Shown here: in pieces, positions 14,410 to 22,580 of the stretch | How positions within the stretch are numbered: the stretch's first letter is position 1 | Layout: every line of letters starts with the position of its first letter | Origin: an uncultured Aquimarina sp. | GTDB taxonomy: Bacteria; Bacteroidota; Bacteroidia; Flavobacteriales; Flavobacteriaceae | Assembly (NCBI GenBank): GCA_947502885.1 | Contig: CANNBP010000001.1 | Span: 186,001-250,000 of the forward strand | Direction of reading: 5' to 3' | DNA: 64,000 nt | Notes under the pieces: generated by a model | Seen by the model: the letters and a program-made list of their open reading frames with translations, nothing else | Told to the model about the DNA's origin: nothing | Databases searched by the model: none | Program-made: the position numbers and the translations under genes

Positions 14410-17400
14410 ATGTATTTGAATAATCATTCATATTATAGTTTGCGATATGGAACAATATCAGAGATTGAGTTGTTAGAAATGGCTCAAAAGAATGGAAGTA
14501 GTTATTTCCCTCTTACTGACATTAATAATACCTCAGGGTGCTTAAATTTTATAAGAAAAGCTCCTTCATATGGTGTTAAACCGATTGTGGGAATTGATTT
14601 TAGGAATGATGCGCAACAATGCTATGTTTGTTTAGCCCAAAATAATAAAGGGTTCCTTGAGTTAAATAGGTTTCTTTCTAAGCATTTACATCAAGAAGGC
14701 ACTTTCCCTAACGAGGCTCCGTCTTTTAAAAATTGCTTTGTTATATACCCTTTTGAGAAATTATTAGCTTTGGATAAAGTTACTTTTTTAGAAAATGAAT
14801 TTATAGGTATATCATTAGCAGATGTTAATAAATTACATTTCTCAAAATTGAGTGAGTTTACTAATAAACTAGTGGTGCTTCAACCAGTTACTTTTCGTAA
14901 TAAATGTGATTTCAATACGCATAGACTCTTAAGAGCTATAGATACTAATTTACTTTTAAGTAAACTTCCCGAATCGCAACAAGGTAACCTAGAACATAAA
15001 ATGTATGCTGTAGATACGATAAAAAAAGCTTTTGTAAATTATCCTCATATTCTTGATAATACAAAGCATTTATTGAAACAGTGCAGTATTGAGTTTGGTT
15101 TTTTGAAAGATAGAAAAAATGAAAACCTAAAATCCGTATATAATAGTACAGAAATAGACTATCAAAAATTGGTTGAATTGTGTAAACAAGGGTTGCCAAT
15201 GCGTTATGAAATAGTAACAGATGCTATAAAGCAACGTTTAGAAAAAGAACTATCATTGATTAAGCAACAAAACTTTGTAAGTTTCTTTTTAATTAATTGG
15301 AAAATCATTCAGTATGCAAAATCTAAGGATTACTATCATGTGGGTAGAGGAAGTGGAGCTAATAGTATTGTTGCATACTTATTAGAGATAACAGATGTAG
15401 ATCCAATAGAATTAGATTTATATTTTGAGCGGTTTATGAATCTGTATCGTGCTAGCCCTCCTGATTTTGATATCGATTTTTCTTCTTGGGATAGAGAAGA
15501 TGTAACTCGTTTTATTTTTGAAACTTTTGGTGAGCATGGTCAAGCAGCATTATTAGGAGCATATGTGACATTTAAGCATAGTGGAGCAGTACGTGAATTA
15601 GGAAAAGTATTTGGGCTCCCAAAACATGAAATAGATAAGTTAAGTGATGGTAAATATGATCCTAAGCAATTAGATGAACTTTCGATATTAGTGCTTAAGT
15701 ATGCTAAATACTTAGACGGTAGACCAAATTATATCAGTATTCATGCTGCTGGGATTCTTATTTCAGAAAAACCAATTCATTATTTTTCTGCAACTCACTT
15801 ACCACCAAAAGGATTCCCTACGGTGCAATTTGATATGCATATTGCAGAAGATGTAGGGTTATATAAATTTGATATTTTAGGACAGCGTGGGTTAGGTAAA
15901 ATAAAAGATGCGATAGCTATTATAAAAGAAAATCATCCCAATGTTACTTTGCCAAATATTCATAATGCAAAGCCTTTTTTTAAAGATCCCAATATCAATG
16001 CAATGATTGAAAAAGCAGAATGTATTGGATGTTTTTATGTAGAGTCTCCAGCAATGCGAATGTTATTGAAAAAATTGGGAGTAAGAGATTACTTAACATT
16101 GGTAGCAGCTAGTTCTATTATACGTCCTGGAGTTGCTAAAAGCGGAATGATGCGAGAATATATTTTACGTCATAAAAACCCAGAACGAAGAAAAAAAGCT
16201 CACCCTGTACTATGGGATATTATGCCGGATACCTATGGAGTAATGGTGTACCAAGAAGATGTGATTAAAGTAGCTCATCATTATGCAGGCTTAAATCTAG
16301 GAGAAGCAGATGTGTTAAGAAGGGGGATGAGTGGAAAGTATAGATCACGTACAGATTTTCAGGCCGTAAAAAATAAATTTATAGCTAATTGTAGAGAAAA
16401 AGGAGAGACAGACGAAATCATTTTTGAAGTATGGAGGCAAATAGAAAGTTTTGCTGGATATGCTTTTGCAAAAGGTCACTCTGCTTCATATGCTGTAGAA
16501 TCATATCAAAGCTTATTTTTAAAATGCTATTATCCATTAGAATATATGGTGGCTACAATTAATAATGGGGGTGGGTTTTATCGCGTAGAAACATATTTGC
16601 ATGAAGCACAGATACATGGAGGTGAAATCTATGCGCCATGTATTAATACTAGTTATATAGAAACCATAATTAAAGAAAAAGAAATTTATTTAGGTTTTCA
16701 GCATTTACAAGGGTTAGAAAAGCGTACCATGATAAAAATAACAAATGCTAGAGCAAATAGGTTGTTTAACTCTTTAGATGATTTTATGGAACGTGTACCA
16801 TTATCTATAGAACAGTTAGATATTCTTATTCGTGTTAATGCTTTTAGGTTTTCTAATAAAGATAAACGTAGCTTGTTATGGGAGGCATATTACAAGTGTA
16901 ATCATATTACTAATGACGAAGATCAACAACAACTTTTTAAAATAAATACTAAGAAATTTGAATTACCAAAGTTTACAATTACAGATTTAGAAGGAGCTTT
17001 TGATCAGTTAGAGTTATTAAATTTCACATTGTACGATCCATTTATTCTATTAGAAAATATACCTACTAATACGATAGTAAGTAAAGAGTTGCATTTGTAT
17101 TTAAATAAGGTCATTGTTATCTATGGATATCTAATTACAGTAAAGAATACAAGAACTTCAAAAGGATCACAAATGTATTTTGGCACATTCTTGGACCAAA
17201 AAGGAGAATGGATTGATACGGTTCATTTCCCTCCAGTAGCAAAGAAATATCCTTTTAGAGGAAAAGGGGTTTATCGAATAACAGGAAAAGTAGTTTCTGA
17301 GTTTGATTTTCTAAGTATTGAAGTCATCAAACAAGAAAGAATGGATTATGTTTCTGACCCTAGATTTGACAGTACTTATAATCGTAAAAATATAGCTTAG
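14410..17400 (+). CDS. dnaE: DNA polymerase III alpha subunit, short DnaE type
   Basis: At 996 residues this is shorter than a replicative DnaE (about 1,150 or more), as in DnaE2/ImuC-type translesion enzymes. The PHP domain is at the N-terminus (HSYYSLRYGT, about 6-15), but the usual TDH is TDI (about residue 38), so PHP metal binding is probably lost. The polymerase core has GRGSGANS (about 310-320) and the catalytic PPDFDIDF at 350-357 with Asp354 and Asp356. FAKGHSASYA marks the end of the fingers. A C-terminal OB-type domain follows (VIVIYGYLITVKNTRTSKG). It is last in the exonuclease-dinB-dnaE cassette, 23 bases behind dinB. Its job is probably damage-induced synthesis; a spare replicase is the less likely alternative. 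Confidence 0.9.
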   Translation: MYLNNHSYYSLRYGTISEIELLEMAQKNGSSYFPLTDINNTSGCLNFIRKAPSYGVKPIVGIDFRNDAQQCYVCLAQNNKGFLELNRFLSKHLHQEGTFPNEAPSFKNCFVIYPFEKLLALDKVTFLENEFIGISLADVNKLHFSKLSEFTNKLVVLQPVTFRNKCDFNTHRLLRAIDTNLLLSKLPESQQGNLEHKMYAVDTIKKAFVNYPHILDNTKHLLKQCSIEFGFLKDRKNENLKSVYNSTEIDYQKLVELCKQGLPMRYEIVTDAIKQRLEKELSLIKQQNFVSFFLINWKIIQYAKSKDYYHVGRGSGANSIVAYLLEITDVDPIELDLYFERFMNLYRASPPDFDIDFSSWDREDVTRFIFETFGEHGQAALLGAYVTFKHSGAVRELGKVFGLPKHEIDKLSDGKYDPKQLDELSILVLKYAKYLDGRPNYISIHAAGILISEKPIHYFSATHLPPKGFPTVQFDMHIAEDVGLYKFDILGQRGLGKIKDAIAIIKENHPNVTLPNIHNAKPFFKDPNINAMIEKAECIGCFYVESPAMRMLLKKLGVRDYLTLVAASSIIRPGVAKSGMMREYILRHKNPERRKKAHPVLWDIMPDTYGVMVYQEDVIKVAHHYAGLNLGEADVLRRGMSGKYRSRTDFQAVKNKFIANCREKGETDEIIFEVWRQIESFAGYAFAKGHSASYAVESYQSLFLKCYYPLEYMVATINNGGGFYRVETYLHEAQIHGGEIYAPCINTSYIETIIKEKEIYLGFQHLQGLEKRTMIKITNARANRLFNSLDDFMERVPLSIEQLDILIRVNAFRFSNKDKRSLLWEAYYKCNHITNDEDQQQLFKINTKKFELPKFTITDLEGAFDQLELLNFTLYDPFILLENIPTNTIVSKELHLYLNKVIVIYGYLITVKNTRTSKGSQMYFGTFLDQKGEWIDTVHFPPVAKKYPFRGKGVYRITGKVVSEFDFLSIEVIKQERMDYVSDPRFDSTYNRKNIA

Positions 17401-17451
17401 TAGGCAGTAATATATTGTAAAGCATATAAAGCAAATTATGTATTAAATATA

Positions 17452-17541
17452 ATGAAAATAAAAAGTGATGAAATGAGTAAAAAAAAGAAAAAAAGGAAAA
17501 AATATTTTAAAAAAATAAGCTTGAAGAAGTTATATAATTAA
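17452..17541 (+). CDS. Possible 29-codon lysine-rich peptide
   Basis: A short frame, MKIKSDEMSKKKKKRKKYFK followed by KISLKKLYN, opens 51 bases after the dnaE stop. More than half the residues are Lys or Arg. An inner ATG at 17473 gives a 22-residue version. A-rich intergenic DNA produces Lys codons by chance, so this is weakly supported. Confidence 0.25.
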   Translation: MKIKSDEMSKKKKKRKKYFKKISLKKLYN

Positions 17542-17610
17542 GTCATTTTTTGGCATTAATAACTATATTTACCTAGGATACAAATCAACATTAAATCTAA
17601 CTTTTCTATT

Positions 17611-18489
17611 GTGAAATCAAATTATTTATTATTTATAATCCCTGCATTAATATGGGGATCCACGTGGTATATTATCAAGTATCAATTAGGTGTTGTAGAT
17701 CCTATAATTTCAGTTTCTTATCGATTTGGGCTAGCGGGTATTGTATTACTTGGATATTCAAAAATTCGAAAACTTCCTTTGTCTTTTACCAAACAAGAAC
17801 ACTTCTTTATAGCCTTGCAAGGAGCTTTATTATTTGGTACAAACTATTGGTTAGTATATATATCAGAATTATACCTTAGTAGTGGGTTAGTAGCTGTAGC
17901 ATTTTCGACACTCATTTTCTTAAATGTATTTTTTGGAGCGTTATTTTTGGGAGATAAAATCAAAAAAAATATTATAATAGGAGCTGTTTTTGGTCTTTTA
18001 GGTACTATTTTGATTTATCAATCCGAATTTAGAAGAATTGATTTTACAAGTGACCAAATAAGAGGGTTAGTATTTTGTATTGGATCAATTACTTTTGCTT
18101 CGCTAGGAAATATAACTTCGGCACACAATCAACGTAAATTTAAACTTCCAATTATACAAACAAATGGATTTGGAATGGTATACGGAGCAATTATAATGTT
18201 TTTAATAGCAATGATTAGTGGAAAGGATATAAATTTTGATACTTCACTTTCATATGTGTTCTCACTAGGGTATTTAGCAATTTTTGGATCTATTATAGCA
18301 TTTACTGCTTATCTTACTTTGCTAGGTAGAGTTGGTGTAGGTAAAGCGTCATATACAATAGTTGTTATTCCTGTAATTGCTTTAACGATTTCTACAATTT
18401 TTGAAGGATATAAACCGGATATATATGCTTTTATAGGAATGGGGCTTATTATTTTTGGAAATGTTCTTGCTTTAAAAAATAAAAACTAA
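17611..18489 (+). CDS. EamA/DMT-family transporter
   Basis: The 292-residue inner-membrane protein shows about ten hydrophobic segments in two EamA repeats, beginning with LLFIIPALIWGSTWYIIKY, a typical first helix of the drug/metabolite transporter superfamily. The second repeat starts near GLVFCIGSITFASLGNI. The start codon is GTG at 17611. The substrate cannot be read from sequence; relatives export amino acids or other metabolites. It is a single gene, convergent with the aldo/keto reductase. Confidence 0.88.
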   Translation: MKSNYLLFIIPALIWGSTWYIIKYQLGVVDPIISVSYRFGLAGIVLLGYSKIRKLPLSFTKQEHFFIALQGALLFGTNYWLVYISELYLSSGLVAVAFSTLIFLNVFFGALFLGDKIKKNIIIGAVFGLLGTILIYQSEFRRIDFTSDQIRGLVFCIGSITFASLGNITSAHNQRKFKLPIIQTNGFGMVYGAIIMFLIAMISGKDINFDTSLSYVFSLGYLAIFGSIIAFTAYLTLLGRVGVGKASYTIVVIPVIALTISTIFEGYKPDIYAFIGMGLIIFGNVLALKNKN

Positions 18490-18505
18490 GTTTTATAAAT
18501 ACTGT

Positions 18506-18538
18506 ATTACTTTGTATATCTTAATGTTACAGAGTAAT
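18506..18538. terminator. Weak convergent hairpin
   Basis: ATTACTTTGTA (18506-18516) pairs with TACAGAGTAAT (18528-18538) with one G-U pair and an 11-base loop. It lies between the two converging stop codons at 18489 and 18570. No strong T tract follows, so termination is only likely by position. Confidence 0.35.
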
Positions 18539-18569
18539 ATTAGTAAAAATTTGCATCTTCTATTTTTTG

Positions 18570-19493
18570 TTATAAGCTTTTAAAATACAGGTACATTTTT
18601 TCTCTTGTATTATGATCAGGTAGCTTACCATACCCAGCCATCATATTATCTAATGCATGATGAGGTTTTGACGTGCCAGGAATGACACAATTAATAGCTT
18701 CATGAGATAGTATATATTTTAAAAAAAATTGCCCCCAACTACTAATATCATATTCTTTACTCCATTCTGGTATTGATTTACCTTTTATTTTTCTAAATAA
18801 TGATCCACCACTATAAGGTCTATTAATGATAATTGCAGTCATGTTATTTGCTGCTGTTGCTATTAATTTGTGCTCAGCATTACGATTATTAATAGAGTAG
18901 TTGAATTGTACAAAATCGGGCTTTTCGGTTTTAATAATTCTTGAAAGCATTTCGTGAGATGAATCTGTGTAATGAGTAATTCCCCAGTATTTTATTAATC
19001 CTTTTTCTTTCCAATCTTTTAAGGTTTTTATGTGAATCTTCCAATCCATAAGATTATGTATTTGCATTAAGTCCATTACGTTTCTATTCATTTTTTGCAT
19101 AGAGGTTTTCATTTGTTTTATACCAGATTCTTTACCTGTTGTCCATACTTTTGTAGCATAAAAAAAAGAATCTTGTAATTTTAATTTTGTTGTGAGATCG
19201 CCAACTACTTGTTCAGAACTACCGTACATAGGAGAACTATCTATTAATTGCCCGCCTGATTTTTTCATAGTTAATAGCACTTTAGAAAGTTGCTTTCTAT
19301 CTGCTATGTTATTTCCAATATCAAATGATTGCCATGTCCCTAGACCAACTACAGGTAAAAGTTGCCCACTAGATGGGATTTTTCTTTTGAGTATATGATC
19401 TGTTTTAAAAGAGGTTAATGTAGGGAGTAATATAGCATAAGCAGATGAATATGTAATTAACTTTGCTGCGTCACGTCTTGATATTTTTTTCAT
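18570..19493 (-). CDS. Aldo/keto reductase with twin-arginine signal
   Basis: The 307-residue enzyme has the aldo/keto reductase tetrad Asp85 and Tyr90 (IDSSPMYGSSE), Lys115 (YATKVW) and His146 (MQIHNL) on a TIM barrel. These enzymes reduce carbonyls with NADPH. The N-terminus MKKISRRDAAKLITYSS carries a twin-arginine motif (SRRDAAK) followed by a hydrophobic stretch, so it is predicted to be exported folded with its cofactor. It overlaps the upstream transporter gene by four bases, so the two are translationally coupled. The substrate is unknown. Confidence 0.88.
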   Translation of the reverse strand: MKKISRRDAAKLITYSSAYAILLPTLTSFKTDHILKRKIPSSGQLLPVVGLGTWQSFDIGNNIADRKQLSKVLLTMKKSGGQLIDSSPMYGSSEQVVGDLTTKLKLQDSFFYATKVWTTGKESGIKQMKTSMQKMNRNVMDLMQIHNLMDWKIHIKTLKDWKEKGLIKYWGITHYTDSSHEMLSRIIKTEKPDFVQFNYSINNRNAEHKLIATAANNMTAIIINRPYSGGSLFRKIKGKSIPEWSKEYDISSWGQFFLKYILSHEAINCVIPGTSKPHHALDNMMAGYGKLPDHNTREKMYLYFKSL

Positions 19494-20773
19494 TTTATAG
19501 GTTTTAAATTTAACTTTTGTTGTTTATGAAATCTTTCATTCTGTCCTAGTTGATATCCTATGTTTGCCCATAATAATACAATAGGTACTGCTATAATTGC
19601 AATTATTGACATCCCAATTCCTGTAGATAATAAACCAGCAAAGACCCACCCAGAAAGTGCATCACCACCACGATATACCGCCGTGTCAATAAAATTCTTG
19701 GCCTTGTATTTTTCTTCTCTACTGCTAATAGTAAATAATATTTCTCTTCCAGGTTTTAGAGTGGTATAATTTCCAACTCTTAGTAGAACTAATAGTATTA
19801 CTAATACGGGTAGAACTGTTTTTGCACTCAAAACAACAAACCCAATGGCTAATAGAAATGGTATTAAACTTAAAGATATAGAAAGCCCAAATTGTTTAAT
19901 GATTTTATCTGTTAAGAAAAACTGTCCAAGTATAGCTAATGCATTAGTAATTAAATCGACCTTAGAAAAATAACTAATTCTTTTTGAGCTATTAAGCATC
20001 GTTTCTTCGACAATTGTTGCTTGCTCAAAATATAAAAATGTAGATGTAGAGGTATATAATACCATGAATAACACTAACTTTTTTAAATATTTAGATTTTA
20101 AGACAAGCTTTATCCCATCCAGAAGAGAACCTTTTGTTAAATTAATATTTTGAAAACTTTTCTTTATGCTATTCGAATTTTGTTTTTTATTTATTCGCAT
20201 AATTTTTTTGAGTGCAATAAAAGTTATGACTAAAAAGAGGATTGTTACCAAAAATAAATTTGCAATCCCCAAAGTATCTGATAGGGTAGTGGCTATTAAA
20301 GGACCCGTAATGGCGCCTAAACTGCCTCCTGCAGAAATGATTCCAAATAACCGTTTTGATTGTGCATTTGTATAAATATCTACCATAAAGCTCCAAAACA
20401 GGGATATTGCGAATAGATTAAATACACTTAACCAAATAAAAAATACAATGGATAAGGTCTCTATAAAAAGCTTATTCGTAAAGAAATAATAGAATATAAT
20501 GATATTGAAAATAAAAAATATATAAGAATGTGTAAGTATAGTGCCAATTTTATACTTAGATGATAAATAACCAAATACAGGAACAATAAGTAACATCGTA
20601 AGAAAAGTACCCGTAAATAGCCATTGCATATTAGCGGCTCCATTAACAATACCCATTTCATCACGTAGTGGCCTAAGTATAAAATATGAAGCTAATAACA
20701 TAAAGAAGTATATGAACGACCATAATACTAGCTTTTGCTCTTCTGGCTTTATTTTGGTAAGTGATATAAACAT
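19490..20773 (-). CDS. NTP/NDP-exchange-type or MFS-like transporter
   Basis: The 427-residue inner-membrane protein has about twelve hydrophobic segments. The first carries FIYFFMLLASYFILRPLRDEMG broken over the helix end, with the RPLRDEMG motif seen in bacterial proteins annotated as NTP/NDP exchange (ATP/ADP translocase-like) transporters; the family also resembles the major facilitator superfamily. Free-living bacteria have such proteins, and nucleotide exchange has not been shown for most. Its ATGA overlap with the Tat-exported aldo/keto reductase suggests a joint role. The repeat pair at 20828-20860 lies just upstream. Confidence 0.7.
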   Translation of the reverse strand: MFISLTKIKPEEQKLVLWSFIYFFMLLASYFILRPLRDEMGIVNGAANMQWLFTGTFLTMLLIVPVFGYLSSKYKIGTILTHSYIFFIFNIIIFYYFFTNKLFIETLSIVFFIWLSVFNLFAISLFWSFMVDIYTNAQSKRLFGIISAGGSLGAITGPLIATTLSDTLGIANLFLVTILFLVITFIALKKIMRINKKQNSNSIKKSFQNINLTKGSLLDGIKLVLKSKYLKKLVLFMVLYTSTSTFLYFEQATIVEETMLNSSKRISYFSKVDLITNALAILGQFFLTDKIIKQFGLSISLSLIPFLLAIGFVVLSAKTVLPVLVILLVLLRVGNYTTLKPGREILFTISSREEKYKAKNFIDTAVYRGGDALSGWVFAGLLSTGIGMSIIAIIAVPIVLLWANIGYQLGQNERFHKQQKLNLKPIK

Positions 20774-20827
20774 ATTGAATTATTTGTATAACCCAATATT
20801 GATAAATTGAAACGAAAAGGTATGTGT

Positions 20828-20860
20828 GATTTATAAATAAGCGTGATAAATTTATAAATC
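20828..20860. promoter_or_regulatory. Paired TTTATAAA sites, candidate operator
   Basis: GATTTATAAAT (20828-20838) and ATTTATAAATC (20850-20860) are an 11-bp inverted repeat. Because TTTATAAA is itself a palindrome, the sites at 20830 and 20851 are also direct repeats 21 bp apart, two helical turns. They lie between the AraC regulator gene and the transporter/reductase operon it precedes. Confidence 0.4.
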
Positions 20861-20867
20861 CATCAGT

Positions 20868-21917
20868 TTAAATTGTTTGTTTTTTAAACTGAGAAGGCGT
20901 TGTTCCTTTAATTTTTTTGAATGCAGTATTAAAAGATGATAATGTATTAAAACCACAATCATATGCTATTTGAGATATTTTAATATGATGATATGATGAG
21001 GAAATCAATTTGGACGCTGCGTCATTAACTCGATAAGAATTAATAAAGTCAGAAAAATTAGTATCAAACCCTTTATTAATAATATGGGATGTTAAATACG
21101 TAGGTAATGAGATTTGTTTTGACAATTTAACCAAAGAAAAGCTAGCATCAAGATAAGGCCGTTCTGATTGCATAATTTTGATAATCTCATTTTGATAGTG
21201 TGTAAATTCCTGCTTGGTAATGTTTATATTTTGATACTTAGAGTTTACCTGTTTTTCTTCAAAAATACTTTGGTTTACAAAAGCATAGAAAGCAATTACA
21301 TATATAAAGGCAGCATAAATTATTGGCCCTAAGAGATAGGGAGATAATCCCAGTATATAATTTGAAAAATAAGCTAATTGTATACTAGCAGTACCAGTAA
21401 ATAAAATAAGTAACCAGAATCGCTTACTTTTTTCAATAAGATATTCTTTTTTGTCTTTTTTTAGTAAATAATAACATAGTACTCCTAGAGTAATACCGGT
21501 ATAAATTAACTGATGATATAATAAAAATGAATAACCTCCTAAATGCCAAAAGTTACTTCCGTTTATTTTAAAAATAAAGAGGAGTAATAATATAGAAGGG
21601 GTAAAATGGAGATAATTTATTGTATTCCATTTTTTTGGATTGATCACATATAAAAAATATAAAAATAATGATGGGCCAGTTGCATAATGAGCTATAAAAC
21701 CAATATTCATAAACCAATCTGAAAGTGTATCCAAATACACCCATAATAGAGATTTAATAACTCTAATTGTAATAAGAAAAAAGAAAATAGAAAGCAGTGT
21801 ATTGGTTGTATTGTGCTTTTTGCCAAAGAACAAATAGATCGTCAAAAAAGCGCTTTGAATAGCTCCAAAGCTACCCAGTAAGAGTTCGATTTCTTTTGAA
21901 ATTTTTAAAACCTTCAA
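20868..21917 (-). CDS. Membrane-bound AraC-family transcriptional regulator
   Basis: The 349-residue protein has about seven hydrophobic segments in residues 1-220 (for example LLGSFGAIQSAFLTIYLFF) and a C-terminal AraC-type DNA-binding domain from about 245. The two helix-turn-helix units are LVKLSKQISLPTYLTSHIIN and IAYDCGFNTLSSFNTAFKK, ending in TTPSQFKKQ. This 7TM-AraC layout is typical of Bacteroidota and suggests sensing at the membrane. The frame starts with TTG at 21917, as no suitable ATG precedes the first helix. It is directly upstream of the transporter/aldo-keto reductase operon on the same strand and may control it. Confidence 0.87.
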   Translation of the reverse strand: MKVLKISKEIELLLGSFGAIQSAFLTIYLFFGKKHNTTNTLLSIFFFLITIRVIKSLLWVYLDTLSDWFMNIGFIAHYATGPSLFLYFLYVINPKKWNTINYLHFTPSILLLLFIFKINGSNFWHLGGYSFLLYHQLIYTGITLGVLCYYLLKKDKKEYLIEKSKRFWLLILFTGTASIQLAYFSNYILGLSPYLLGPIIYAAFIYVIAFYAFVNQSIFEEKQVNSKYQNINITKQEFTHYQNEIIKIMQSERPYLDASFSLVKLSKQISLPTYLTSHIINKGFDTNFSDFINSYRVNDAASKLISSSYHHIKISQIAYDCGFNTLSSFNTAFKKIKGTTPSQFKKQTI

Positions 21918-22053
21918 TTTATTATAATTTTAATAGTAAAATACAAAATAAAATTTAATCGATATTGGTTTTCTTGAAGCATTCGTAATTTAAAAACAAG
22001 TAGGTTAAAAATAAAAGGTGTAGTTTCGCGCCTGCAATCCGAAGACCCTAATA

Positions 22054-22503
22054 ATGAAACGAATCAAAGAGTATAAAAAACTATTTTCTGTAGAAAATAA
22101 TATAGACCTTAAGGCATTAAAAAAATCATATCGTAATTTAGTAAAAGAATGGCATCCAGATAAGTTTCAAGATGATGATCCACAAAAGGAACTGGCAGAA
22201 ATAAAAAGTAGACAAATTATTGATGGATATCATTTTTTGGTGAGTATTGCGCCAGAAACAAAAGCGGCTAATTTAGAAGAGTATACAGCCACTATATCTC
22301 AATCTGGTATTGCCGATTACCAGCATAAAGGAATGTTATTAGAAATTACATTTTTGGATGGAACTACTTATGAATATTTTGGAGTACCTAAAAATATCTA
22401 TATAAAAATGGTTAATTCTGATAAGCTAAATAGATTTGCTAAAAGAAATATTTTCAATTCATATTTATATAGAAAATCAAAGAGAACACTTCAAGAAGCA
22501 TAA
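22054..22503 (+). CDS. J-domain protein with C-terminal KTSC domain
   Basis: The 149-residue protein has a DnaJ-type domain at 1-65 with the HPDK motif in KEWHPDKFQDD, needed to stimulate Hsp70 ATPase. Residues about 85-145 match the KTSC domain (SGIADYQHKGMLLEITFLDG, then TYEYFGVP and NSYLYRK). KTSC is a small domain of uncertain function, often next to nucleases and RNA-related proteins. It lies 78 bases ahead of two DEAD-box helicase genes on the same strand, which hints at RNA handling. Confidence 0.85.
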   Translation: MKRIKEYKKLFSVENNIDLKALKKSYRNLVKEWHPDKFQDDDPQKELAEIKSRQIIDGYHFLVSIAPETKAANLEEYTATISQSGIADYQHKGMLLEITFLDGTTYEYFGVPKNIYIKMVNSDKLNRFAKRNIFNSYLYRKSKRTLQEA

Positions 22504-22580
22504 ACAAATACGATAAAAAATAACTTACCTTTAGTCATTCATTATTTTAGAGTGCCTATCTTTACTTAAACTTACCCAGT

